NCBI GenBank assembly: GCA_964549445.1
Contig: CAZJVS010000007.1
Span: 62,001 to 126,000, forward strand
Direction: 5' to 3'
DNA from: SpSt-539 sp964549445
GTDB taxonomy: Bacteria; Planctomycetota; Phycisphaerae; UBA1845; UTPLA1
DNA: 64,000 bases
The notes beneath the pieces are model-generated. The model did no database searches and was not told the origin of the DNA. It worked only from the letters and a program-made list of their open reading frames with translations. Each line of letters begins with the position of its first letter. Position 1 is the stretch's first letter. Positions 46,254 through 55,827 of this stretch are shown piece by piece. The position numbers and the translations under genes are program-made.

Positions 46254-49200
46254 TTGCCGCGTCGAGAAGACATTCGGACGATCATGCTGATCGGGAGCGG
46301 GCCGATCGTGATCGGTCAAGCTTGCGAGTTTGACTACAGCGGGACGCAGGCGTGCAAGGTGCTGCGGCAGGAGGGGTATCGGATCGTCCTGCTCAACTCG
46401 AACCCGGCGACGATCATGACCGATCCGGAGATGGCGGATCGGACGTATGTCGAGCCGATCACGCCGGCGTTTATCGAGAAGATCCTGGCGTATGAGAGGG
46501 AGCGGGGGACGCCGGTCAACGCGCTGCTGCCGACGCTGGGCGGGCAGACGGGATTGAACTGCGCGATGGCGGCGCACGAGGCGGGAATTCTCAAGGCGTT
46601 CGATGTTGAGATGATCGGGGCGTCGCCGGAGGCGATCCGCAAGGCGGAGGATCGGCTGGCGTTCAAGGAGGCGATGATCAAAATCGGGCTGGATGTTCCG
46701 CGGAGCGGGATTGCGCGGAGCATGGCGGAAGCGCGGAAGATCCTCGACGAGGTCGGGCTGCCGTGCGTGATCCGGGCGGCGTACACGCTGGGCGGGAGCG
46801 GCAGCGGGTTCGCGGTGACGCGCGAGCAGTTCGAGGAGATCGCGCAGCGGGGATTGCAGCTTTCGCGGATCGGCGAGGTGCTGATCGAGGAGAGCGTGTA
46901 TGGGTGGAAGGAGTTCGAGCTGGAGGTCATCCGGGATAAGAACGACAACGTGATCGTGATCTGCTCGATCGAAAATATCGACGCGATGGGGGTGCACACG
47001 GGGGATTCGATCACTGTGGCGCCGGCTCAGACGCTGACGGACCGCGAGTTTCAGCGGATGCGGGACGCGGCGAAGGCGATCATGCGGGAGATCGGGGTCG
47101 AGTGCGGCGGGAGCAACGTGCAGTTTGCGTTCGATCCGGCGTCGGAGCGGATGATTGTGATCGAGATGAATCCGCGCGTGTCGCGCTCGAGCGCGCTGGC
47201 GAGCAAGGCGACGGGGTATCCGATCGCGAAGGTGGCGGCGAAACTGGCGGTGGGGTACACGCTGGACGAGATTCCGAACGACATCACGAAGAATACGCCG
47301 GCGAGCTTTGAGCCAACGATCGATTATGTCGTCGTGAAGATGCCGCGGTGGGCGTTCGAGAAGTTTCCCGAGGCGGACGAGACGCTGACGACGCAGATGA
47401 AGAGCGTCGGCGAGGCGATGGCGATCGGGCAGACGTTTAAGGAGGCGTTTCAGAAGTGCGTTCGCAGCATGGAGATTCAGCGGGCGGGGTATGGGCTGGA
47501 TCGCAACGACCGGTGGCTGCATTCGGCGCATAAGCGGCATGCGGAGGGGGCAACGGACGCCTACACGTCGCTGCGTGAGCGGCAGACGCCGCCGCCGGAG
47601 TCGAAGTTTGAGACGTTTGTGATGGCGAGCCGGACGGGCGAGGCGCCGGCGGATGTCGAGGAGACTTCGGCGACAAGCTGGCCGATCCGGACGGAGGTGC
47701 TGCACGACAAGCTGGCGCGGCCGTGCCAGGGGCGGCCTTACTACATCCGGTATGCGTTCAAGCTGGGGTGGACGGTCGAGCAGGTTCACGAGCTGACGAA
47801 GATCGATCCGTGGTTTCTGGATCAGATACAGCAGTTGGTGCAGTTTGAGGATGCGCTGCTGTCGCGGCGGAAGGAATTGCTGGTGGAAGGGGGCGGGGCG
47901 GCGCGGCTGACGGAGACCGGGAAGCGGATGCTGCGCGAGGCGAAGCAGCTTGGGTACACGAACATGCAGCTTGCGGCGGCGCTGACGCTGCCGATCGAGC
48001 AGGTCACGGCGCTGGTCGATACGTGCGTGCGGCCGACGTTCCGGCTGGTGGATACGTGCGCGGCGGAGTTCGAGTCGAAGACGCCGTACTACTATTCGAG
48101 TTATGCGCCGCCGCTGGGGCAAGTGAAGGACGGGCGGACGAACGAGACGGACGAGGACGAACTGCGACTGGAGGATGCGCCGTACGTGGCGGTGATCGGG
48201 GGCGGGCCGAACCGGATCGGGCAGGGGATCGAGTTCGACTATTGTTGCGTGCACGCGTCGATGTCGGCGAAGGCGATGGGCTTTCGCACGGTGATGGTGA
48301 ACTCGAATCCGGAGACGGTGAGCACGGATTACGACACGTCGGATGCGCTGTTTTTCGAGCCGCTGACGCACGAGGACGTGCTGCGGATCATGCGGCGAAT
48401 TGCGAGGCAGACGGAGCTGCGCGGGGCGATCGTCCAGTTCGGCGGGCAGACGCCGCTAAACCTGGCGGGTGAGTTGAAGGCGGCGGGTGTACCTATTCTC
48501 GGGACGCCGCCGGAGTCGATTCACCTCGCGGAGGATCGCGGCGAGTTTCAGGCGATCTTGCAGGAGCTGGGGCTGTTGCAGCCGCCGAGCGGGGTGGCAT
48601 ACGACCTGGCCGAGGCGAAGCGACTGGCGAAGGAACTGGGGTATCCGGTGCTGATCCGGCCCAGCTATGTGCTCGGCGGCCGGGCGATGGAGCTTTGCAA
48701 CAACGAGCAGGATCTCGAGCGGTTCACCGGGCGTGCGATCGAGGCGTCGGATCGCGTGCTTAAGCCGGGGGCGCGACACTCGGTGCTGGTCGATAAGTTC
48801 ATCCTCGATGCGCAGGAACTGGACGTCGACGCGGTGGCGGATTTTCGGTCGATCAACGATCCGAACGGCACGTGCGTCGTATGCGGCGTAATGGAGCACA
48901 TCGAGGAGGCGGGGGTTCACAGCGGGGACAGCACGTGCGTGCTGCCGCCGTACTCGCTATCGCCGGCGATTCTTGAGGAGGTGGAGCGGGCGACGAGAAT
49001 GCTGGCGAAACGGCTGGGGGTGTGCGGGCTGCTGAATATTCAGTTTGCGATCCAGGGGCAGACGATCTACGTGCTGGAGGTGAATCCGCGGGCGTCGAGG
49101 ACCGTGCCTTTCGTCAGCAAGGCGACGGGGGTGCCGTGGGCAAAGATCGCGACGGAGGTGATGCTGGGGCGGTCGGTGAAGGATGCGCTGTGGGATCGGG

Positions 49201-49823
49201 GGATTTCGCGGGCGCCGCGGCCGCGGATGACGTCGGTGAAGATGCCGGTGTTTCCGTTTGAGAAGTTCCACGGGGTCGATGTCGTGCTCGGGCCGGAGAT
49301 GCGGAGCACGGGCGAGGCAATGGGGATCGACGAAACGTTCGGGCTGGCGTTTGCGAAGTCGCAGATTGCGTGCGGGCTGTCACTGCCGTTGTATGGTAAC
49401 GCGCTGGTGAGCGTGAACGATCCGGACAAGCCGCGGATCGCGCCGATCGCGCGGGAGCTGCGCGAGCTGGGGTTCAAGATTTTCTCGACGCGGGGGACGC
49501 ACCTGACGCTGAAGGAGGCGGGCGTCGATTCGGTGATGGTGTCGAAGCATACTGGGGAGAAACAGCAGTTCCTGCTCGACCTGATCGAGTACGGGGCGCT
49601 GGACCTGCTGATCAACACGCCGATTTACAAGGGCAGCGCGTCGGAGGAGGGACGGTGGCGGGCGGCGGCGACGGGGAAGCGGCTGCCGCTGATCACGACG
49701 CTGACCGGCGCGCGGGCGGCGGTGGCGGCGATCCGGGCGATGAAGCAGGCGGGCGGGAACGATGCGCTAAAGACGTTTCGGGTGCGGGCGCTACAGGACT
49801 TTTACGAGGAGAGCCGGCGGTAG
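46254..49823 (+). CDS. carB: Carbamoyl-phosphate synthase large subunit
   Basis: 1189 aa from TTG at 46254, which has GGAAGGGAG 9 nt upstream and gives LPRREDIRTIMLIGSGPIVI as in the family; an ATG at 46203 would add 17 residues but sits on a -10-like TAAACT. Two ATP-grasp halves (RAAYTLGGSGSGF; RPSYVLGGRAME), the oligomerisation domain and the C-terminal allosteric MGS domain are seen. An insertion of about 50-70 residues (about 420-490, Gln/Pro/Glu-rich) separates the halves, making it longer than E. coli's 1073. Makes carbamoyl phosphate for pyrimidine and arginine synthesis. Confidence 0.96.
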   Translation: MPRREDIRTIMLIGSGPIVIGQACEFDYSGTQACKVLRQEGYRIVLLNSNPATIMTDPEMADRTYVEPITPAFIEKILAYERERGTPVNALLPTLGGQTGLNCAMAAHEAGILKAFDVEMIGASPEAIRKAEDRLAFKEAMIKIGLDVPRSGIARSMAEARKILDEVGLPCVIRAAYTLGGSGSGFAVTREQFEEIAQRGLQLSRIGEVLIEESVYGWKEFELEVIRDKNDNVIVICSIENIDAMGVHTGDSITVAPAQTLTDREFQRMRDAAKAIMREIGVECGGSNVQFAFDPASERMIVIEMNPRVSRSSALASKATGYPIAKVAAKLAVGYTLDEIPNDITKNTPASFEPTIDYVVVKMPRWAFEKFPEADETLTTQMKSVGEAMAIGQTFKEAFQKCVRSMEIQRAGYGLDRNDRWLHSAHKRHAEGATDAYTSLRERQTPPPESKFETFVMASRTGEAPADVEETSATSWPIRTEVLHDKLARPCQGRPYYIRYAFKLGWTVEQVHELTKIDPWFLDQIQQLVQFEDALLSRRKELLVEGGGAARLTETGKRMLREAKQLGYTNMQLAAALTLPIEQVTALVDTCVRPTFRLVDTCAAEFESKTPYYYSSYAPPLGQVKDGRTNETDEDELRLEDAPYVAVIGGGPNRIGQGIEFDYCCVHASMSAKAMGFRTVMVNSNPETVSTDYDTSDALFFEPLTHEDVLRIMRRIARQTELRGAIVQFGGQTPLNLAGELKAAGVPILGTPPESIHLAEDRGEFQAILQELGLLQPPSGVAYDLAEAKRLAKELGYPVLIRPSYVLGGRAMELCNNEQDLERFTGRAIEASDRVLKPGARHSVLVDKFILDAQELDVDAVADFRSINDPNGTCVVCGVMEHIEEAGVHSGDSTCVLPPYSLSPAILEEVERATRMLAKRLGVCGLLNIQFAIQGQTIYVLEVNPRASRTVPFVSKATGVPWAKIATEVMLGRSVKDALWDRGISRAPRPRMTSVKMPVFPFEKFHGVDVVLGPEMRSTGEAMGIDETFGLAFAKSQIACGLSLPLYGNALVSVNDPDKPRIAPIARELRELGFKIFSTRGTHLTLKEAGVDSVMVSKHTGEKQQFLLDLIEYGALDLLINTPIYKGSASEEGRWRAAATGKRLPLITTLTGARAAVAAIRAMKQAGGNDALKTFRVRALQDFYEESRR

Positions 49824-49834
49824 CCGGCGCGGGC

Positions 49835-50974
49835 ATGTCGATCTGCAAACTGGCTTTGGAAGACGGGACGGTCGCGACGGGGGAGTCCGTCGGGGCGGCG
49901 GGGACGATGACCGGCGAGGTCGTGTTTAACACGGCGATGACCGGCTATCAGGAGATTTTGACCGATCCGTCGTACTGCGGGCAGATCGTGACGATGACGT
50001 ATCCGCACATCGGAAACTACGGGGTGAATCCGCAGGACGTCGAGTCGCGGAAGACGTATTTGTCCGGATTTGTGATGCGGGAGTGCGCGCGGCGGTACAG
50101 CAATCGGCGGGCGAGCGGGAGTTTGCAGGGGTATTTGAAAGAGTGCGGCGTTGTCGCGATTTCGGGGGTGGATACGCGTGCGATCACACGGCGGCTGCGC
50201 GTGACGGGGGCGATGCGCGGGGCGCTTTCGACTGAGATCATGAGCGACGCGGAGCTCGTGGCGACCGCGCGGTCGGCGCCGTCGATGAGCGGGCTGGACC
50301 TGGTGTGCCAGGTTGTGCCGCGCGAGACGCGGGAGTGGCGCGAGGGCGTCGTGGCGACGCCGGCGAAAGAGGAGTTTCACGTCGTTGCGATTGACTGCGG
50401 GATCAAGTCGAACATCCTTCGGATGCTGGTGGATCAGGGGGCGAAGGTGACGGTGGTGCCGGGCAGCGCGGGGACGGCGGCGGTGCTGGCGCACCAGCCG
50501 ACGGGCGTATTAGTGGGGAACGGTCCGGGCGATCCGGCGGCGGTGACGCAGACGATCGAGACGCTGCGCGGGCTGGCGGGGCAGGTGCCGATGATGGGGA
50601 TCTGTCTCGGGCACCAGATGCTGGCGCTGGCGCTTGGGGCGAAGACGTACAAGCTGAAGTTCGGGCATCACGGTGCGAATCATCCGGTCGTGAATCATGA
50701 CACCGGGCGAGTCGAAATCACCAGCCAGAATCACGGCTTTGCCGTTGATCGCGAGTCGCTGGCGGGGGCGGGGCTGCGGGCGACGCATTCGAATCTCTAC
50801 GACGGAAGTCTGGAGGGGTATGCGCACGAGCGGCTGCCGCTGTTTTCGGTGCAGTATCATCCGGAGGCGTCGCCGGGACCGCATGATGCGACTTACTTGT
50901 TCCGGTGTTTTGCGGAGATGATGCGGACGCAAGAACCGCTGCCGGAGGATGTGGTTCGGCGGCTCTCGGCGTAG
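49835..50974 (+). CDS. carA: Carbamoyl-phosphate synthase small subunit
   Basis: 379 aa. ATG at 49835, 11 bp after carB. Glutamine amidotransferase triad: Cys257 in GICLGHQM, His342 and Glu344 in YHPEASPGP. N-terminal CPSase_sm_chain domain with GYQEILTDPSYCGQIV. Supplies ammonia to CarB. The order carB-carA is reversed from the common carAB. Confidence 0.97.
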   Translation: MSICKLALEDGTVATGESVGAAGTMTGEVVFNTAMTGYQEILTDPSYCGQIVTMTYPHIGNYGVNPQDVESRKTYLSGFVMRECARRYSNRRASGSLQGYLKECGVVAISGVDTRAITRRLRVTGAMRGALSTEIMSDAELVATARSAPSMSGLDLVCQVVPRETREWREGVVATPAKEEFHVVAIDCGIKSNILRMLVDQGAKVTVVPGSAGTAAVLAHQPTGVLVGNGPGDPAAVTQTIETLRGLAGQVPMMGICLGHQMLALALGAKTYKLKFGHHGANHPVVNHDTGRVEITSQNHGFAVDRESLAGAGLRATHSNLYDGSLEGYAHERLPLFSVQYHPEASPGPHDATYLFRCFAEMMRTQEPLPEDVVRRLSA

Positions 50975-51052
50975 TACGCGGAACTTGAATCGTCCGTGTA
51001 CGCACTGGTGCACATTTCATACTAACCGGCTCCGAATATCATTCTTGTCCGA

Positions 51053-51081
51053 TTGAACTCGCCATGACAATTGAGTAGGAT
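51053..51081 (+). promoter_or_regulatory. Promoter of the subtilisin/dockerin gene
   Basis: TTGAAC (51053-51058) and TAGGAT (51076-51081), 17 bp apart. Transcription start near 51088, about 36 nt before the ATG. Confidence 0.5.
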
Positions 51082-51123
51082 GGCGGCGGGCAAGCAGGCG
51101 CACTCGGATGAGGTAGCGTTGAA

Positions 51124-54100
51124 ATGATTCACGCGGCGCCGGTGTCCCCCCCGCATCGTTTGAGAACCCCGCAGACCATGCATGCTCGTTCCAGTCGAGG
51201 ACCCGGTGGACGGTTCCCGACGCGACTATTGTTGCTGGCGGCGGCCTTGGCGAGCCTTCCAGTTTCCGGAGCGAGCGGACAAATCCGGTGGCGAAGTTTC
51301 GCTTCACGCGCGGCGAATCCATCGAAGCGTCGTCCCGTAGAAGTCGCCGCCGATGCAGTGAGCGCGGGCGAACGACATGTCGTGCTCGAACTCGATCGAG
51401 TGGCGACGCCCCCAATTCGCGGCAAGCTGAAGGCGGCGGGGATTTCGCCACTGGCCTACCTTGGGAATAACGGGTATTTCGCCGCCATCGATCCTGATGC
51501 GATCGATGCAACGGCCATCGACCAGATTGGCGTCGTCCACTCAATTGACCGGGTCGAGCTTGCGTGGAAGCTTCACCCGATGCTGGCCCGGGGCGAAAAG
51601 CCGCTGTGGGCGATTGTTCCGCCTCCGGTCGGCGCGCAGGACTCTGGCGAGTGGGTCGCGATCTATGCGATGTACCACTCCGACGTGGCGATGAAGGACG
51701 TCGTTGCGATCAGCCGCGGGCACGGCGCGCTGATCATATCGGAGCTTAATACCATCAATGGCGCGGTCTTGGAGATGCCGCTGCGGGAGGTGCAGGCGCT
51801 GGCCGGCGATGACGCCGTGATGTATCTCGAACCGGCGTTACCCCCGCTGACGACCAACAACGACGGCAATCGGGCGATCACACAGGCGGACGTCGTTCAG
51901 GCCGCGCCGTACGGACTTAGCGGCGCCGGAGTCAAGGTGCTGGTCTACGACGGCGGGACGGCGTTTGCGCAACACGTCGATTTCCAGGGCCGCCTGACAG
52001 TGCGCGACGCTTCGGGCGTCATTGACCATGCCACACACGTTTCGGGCACGATTGGCGGTGGTGGTGTTTCGAATCCGCTGTTCAAGGGCATGGCGCCGGG
52101 AGTCACGATTGAATCGTATGGGTATGAACAAGTCGGAGGGCTGCACCAGGGGTTCCTCTACACGGATCCGGGTGACCTGCAGGCCGATTACAACGATGCC
52201 ATCAATGTCCACGGCGCTGTCATCGCGAATAATTCGATCGGCACGAACACGGCGGCGAATGGTTTTCCGTGCAGCTGGGAGGGTGACTACGGCGCGACAT
52301 CGGCGCTGATCGACTCGATTGTTGCGGGCGGCCTCGGAGCCCCGTTTCGAATTATCTGGGCCAACGGCAATGAGCGAGGCCCCGGGCGGTGTGGCACCAC
52401 ATACCACACAACGGCACCGCCAGCGTGCGCGAAAAATCACATAACGGTCGGCGCGCTGAACTCCAACGACGATTCGATCAGTTACTTTACGAGTTGGGGC
52501 CCGACCGATGATGGGCGCCTGAAGCCAGATATCTCTGCGCCCGGCTGCCAAGTCGGAGGGGACAGCGGCGTCACGTCCTGTTCGGCGAGCACGACGGGCT
52601 ACACCGTCTTCTGTGGGACATCGATGGCATCTCCCACGGTCTGCGGTCTGTGCGCGCTGCTGCTACAGGACTACCGGGCGCAGTATCCGGAGCGGGCCGA
52701 TCCACGCAATTCGACGCTGAAGGCGCTGCTCGCCCACAATGCCCAAGATATCGATGCGCCGGGGCCGGACTACAAGAGTGGATATGGCTCCGTACGCATT
52801 CAGCGAACAATTGATTTCCTCAGAACTGGACATTTCGTCGAGGACCAGATCGGACAAGACGGCGTGTTCCGCGTCCTGGTACCGATCAGTCCGGCGGATG
52901 AGTTAAGGGTCACGTTGGCATGGGATGATCCGCCGGCGGCGCCCAATGTGGAGGGCACCATTGTCAACGACCTGGACATCGTGGCACTGGACCCCAACGG
53001 CGTTCAGCACTTTCCGTGGACGTTGGGCGGGCTGGCGGATCCGAGCGCACCGGCCGTGCAGACACAGGCCGATCATGTCAACAACATTGAACAGGTCTAC
53101 GTGGCTTCGCCGATGCCGGGGCTCTGGACGGTCGAGATTCGCGGGTTCAGCGTGCCCATTGGGCCGCAGGTATTCTCGGCGTGTTTCACTCCGGGCGCCT
53201 CCGGCGATTGCAACAGTAACGGCGTCAATGATCTCGATGACATCGCCAATGGCACGAGTCTTGACTGCAATCACAACCGGCTTCCGGACGAATGCGAATC
53301 GCAGGCCGACTGCAACAACAACGGCACGAAAGACATTTGCGACCTTTACAACGGAACGAGCCCGGACGTAAACAACAATCACGTTCCGGATGAATGCGAG
53401 CCGGATTGCAATCAGAATTCGATTCCGGATTCGTGGGAACTGAGCATCGGCACCAGCCATGACTGCAATCACAATCTAGTACCCGACGAGTGCGACATCG
53501 CGAGCGGATTCAGCCACGACTGTGACAGCAACGGCGTGCCGGACAGTTGCCAGCAGGATTGCAACCAGAACGGCATCGCCGACGGGTGCGATATCGCCAG
53601 TGGGACCAGCGGCGACTGCGATCACGATTCGGTGCCGGATGAATGCCAATCGACGGCAGACTGCAACAATAACGGCGTGTTCGATTTCTGCGACCTGCTT
53701 GCGGGAACGAGCCGGGACGTGAACGGAAATCAGATTCCGGATGATTGCGAGTCCGACTGCAATCGCAACAGCATTCCCGACGACTGGGATCTGAGTACAG
53801 GGACGAGCCAGGACTGTAACGGAAACGGGCGTCCGGACGAGTGCGATATCGCGAGCGGCGCGAGCATCGATTGCGACAGCGACGGGATACCGGATGAGTG
53901 CCAGATTGACTGCAACCATAACGGGATTCAGGATTCGTGCGATCTCCTGAGCGGGGCCAGCCTGGACTGTGACAAGGACGGGATTCCCGATGAATGCGGC
54001 GTCGATTGCAATCAAAACGGTGTGGCCGATATCTGCGATATTGCCAACGGAACGAGCCAAGACCTAAACAGCGACGGGTATCCGGATGAATGTACCCGGC

Positions 54101-55689
54101 TTTACGTGAACTGGCTGGCAATGGGAACGAATACCGGCATCACGTGGGAAAACGCATTCACAACGCTCGATGACGCGCTGCAACAGGCGTCCCTCAACAT
54201 TGGGGTGCGAGAGGTCTGGATTGCTGCCGGGGATTACGCGCCCTACGTCAACGGCACGTTTGCCGTTCGATCCGGACTGACGCTCTACGGCGGCTTCGGG
54301 GGGTACGAGCAGTCCGTCAATGAACGGAGCATCGTCGCTTTTCCCACGACATTGAACGGCGATATGGGGTGGTTCTACGCGACACATGTGGTCACACTCG
54401 ACCACGCGGCCGCCGGAGCGGTCCTTGACGGACTGAACATCGTGAACGGATACATCGAAGGCGACTCCGGGTCGGGCATTCTCATACAGGGCGGGTCACC
54501 GGTGATCAGGAATTGCATGGTCGCCAACAACGTCGCCGACGCCGGGGCGGGAGTTTCAATCTTTGGCGGACTCTGCACGTTTACGGACTGCCTGTTCTCT
54601 GAGAACTATTCCCTGTCCGGCGACGGAGGCGCCATTCGAACCCTTGGCCCTGGATCGCTAAGTTTGACTCGTTGCGTGTTCTATTACAACGGGGCTGCGG
54701 AGTATCAACCCGGGCTGGGACGAGGCGGCGCCGTTTTCAACGACGTCGGTTCGAGTCTTTCCGTCACGGGCTGCAATTTCGAGGGGAACTACACGCAAAA
54801 TCAATCGCGTGTGACGGCGACGCTTGGCGGTGGCATCGCCAACGCGTCCGCGACGGCAACGATTTCGTCGAGCTCATTCGTCGGCAATGAATCGGCCAAT
54901 GGTGGAGGCGTGTACACCAGCGCTGCGCTGACGATCGCCAATTGCCTTTTTGCCGGGAATAGAGCCACGGATCCGTTCCAGGGTGACGGGCCCGACGTCG
55001 TTGGCCGAGGTGGGGCTATCTTTGGAGAATCGACCGTGAGCGTCTTGCTCAAGTCGAGTACGCTGGCCGCAAACTGGGCTCGCAATCGAACAGCCGGCGC
55101 GGACATGCGAGGCGCCATGCATGATTGTATCTTGTGGTACAACGTCGTGACGCCGTTGGAGGGCAGTCCGCCCCCCGTTGTGAATCAGCAATATCGAGGA
55201 ACGGTTACGATTCGATATTGCGACATACAGGGACTCAATCCGGCGAGTTTTCCGGGGTCCACTCAGGACGACCCGCTTTTCGTCGTCGCACCGGACATTA
55301 CGGGCGGGTACTTTACGGCAGGCGATCTGCACCTTCAGTCCGGCTCTCCATGCATCGATTCCGGAGAGAATTCGACGGTGCCCGCTGGGATAACTGCGGA
55401 CTTGGACGGGTTGCCGCGTTTTTTCGACGACACCACAACACCTGACACGGGGCTGGGCACGCCGCCGATCGTTGACATAGGCGCATACGAGTTTCAGCCG
55501 GTGCCGATTCCGGGAGATATCAATTGCGACGGAGTGCTGAATTCACTAGACGCTACGGCTCTGGCAGCGGTACTGATTGGAATGGACGGCGATACATGTC
55601 ATCGGTCGGCAGCCGACATGAACCGTGACGGCTTCGATGACGGGGCGGATGTCCAAATCTTCGTGCAGGCAGCCGTCGCCGGGCTGTAA
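51124..55689 (+). CDS. Giant subtilisin/beta-helix/dockerin exported protein
   Basis: 1521 aa. ATG at 51124 has GAGG about 10 nt upstream; a later ATG at 51178 has none. Signal stretch about 30-52 (TRLLLLAAALASLPVSGASG). S8 domain with Asp276, His305 (DHATHVSGT) and Ser500 (GTSMASP). Then 18 calcium-type DxNxNGxPDxCD units (695-990), like thrombospondin type 3 repeats, a right-handed beta-helix (about 1005-1440), and a dockerin-like end (PGDINCDGVLNSLDATAL ... NRDGFDDGADVQIFV, 1464-1515). Outer-surface enzyme; substrate unknown. Confidence 0.9.
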   Translation: MIHAAPVSPPHRLRTPQTMHARSSRGPGGRFPTRLLLLAAALASLPVSGASGQIRWRSFASRAANPSKRRPVEVAADAVSAGERHVVLELDRVATPPIRGKLKAAGISPLAYLGNNGYFAAIDPDAIDATAIDQIGVVHSIDRVELAWKLHPMLARGEKPLWAIVPPPVGAQDSGEWVAIYAMYHSDVAMKDVVAISRGHGALIISELNTINGAVLEMPLREVQALAGDDAVMYLEPALPPLTTNNDGNRAITQADVVQAAPYGLSGAGVKVLVYDGGTAFAQHVDFQGRLTVRDASGVIDHATHVSGTIGGGGVSNPLFKGMAPGVTIESYGYEQVGGLHQGFLYTDPGDLQADYNDAINVHGAVIANNSIGTNTAANGFPCSWEGDYGATSALIDSIVAGGLGAPFRIIWANGNERGPGRCGTTYHTTAPPACAKNHITVGALNSNDDSISYFTSWGPTDDGRLKPDISAPGCQVGGDSGVTSCSASTTGYTVFCGTSMASPTVCGLCALLLQDYRAQYPERADPRNSTLKALLAHNAQDIDAPGPDYKSGYGSVRIQRTIDFLRTGHFVEDQIGQDGVFRVLVPISPADELRVTLAWDDPPAAPNVEGTIVNDLDIVALDPNGVQHFPWTLGGLADPSAPAVQTQADHVNNIEQVYVASPMPGLWTVEIRGFSVPIGPQVFSACFTPGASGDCNSNGVNDLDDIANGTSLDCNHNRLPDECESQADCNNNGTKDICDLYNGTSPDVNNNHVPDECEPDCNQNSIPDSWELSIGTSHDCNHNLVPDECDIASGFSHDCDSNGVPDSCQQDCNQNGIADGCDIASGTSGDCDHDSVPDECQSTADCNNNGVFDFCDLLAGTSRDVNGNQIPDDCESDCNRNSIPDDWDLSTGTSQDCNGNGRPDECDIASGASIDCDSDGIPDECQIDCNHNGIQDSCDLLSGASLDCDKDGIPDECGVDCNQNGVADICDIANGTSQDLNSDGYPDECTRLYVNWLAMGTNTGITWENAFTTLDDALQQASLNIGVREVWIAAGDYAPYVNGTFAVRSGLTLYGGFGGYEQSVNERSIVAFPTTLNGDMGWFYATHVVTLDHAAAGAVLDGLNIVNGYIEGDSGSGILIQGGSPVIRNCMVANNVADAGAGVSIFGGLCTFTDCLFSENYSLSGDGGAIRTLGPGSLSLTRCVFYYNGAAEYQPGLGRGGAVFNDVGSSLSVTGCNFEGNYTQNQSRVTATLGGGIANASATATISSSSFVGNESANGGGVYTSAALTIANCLFAGNRATDPFQGDGPDVVGRGGAIFGESTVSVLLKSSTLAANWARNRTAGADMRGAMHDCILWYNVVTPLEGSPPPVVNQQYRGTVTIRYCDIQGLNPASFPGSTQDDPLFVVAPDITGGYFTAGDLHLQSGSPCIDSGENSTVPAGITADLDGLPRFFDDTTTPDTGLGTPPIVDIGAYEFQPVPIPGDINCDGVLNSLDATALAAVLIGMDGDTCHRSAADMNRDGFDDGADVQIFVQAAVAGL

Positions 55690-55827
55690 CGCTTCAATTC
55701 CCTTATCGCCAGGCAATCGGGCGGAGTGGGCATTTATCAGGTGGCGCTGGCGCAGAGCCGATGTCCGGCCGTCCGGCGACATCTACGCCTGAATTGGGCC
55801 ATTGGCAGCATCCGTCGATCTCATGGC

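Noticed and set aside
46089..48371. 760-aa open frame on the minus strand opposite carB
   Set aside because: It is Arg/His/Pro-rich with no domain or ribosome site. It mirrors the GC-rich codon pattern of carB, which is certain on the plus strand.
53200..54095. CRISPR-like periodic sequence
   Set aside because: The periodicity is the codon trace of DxNxNGxPD protein repeats in one open frame; units are not identical and have no spacers.
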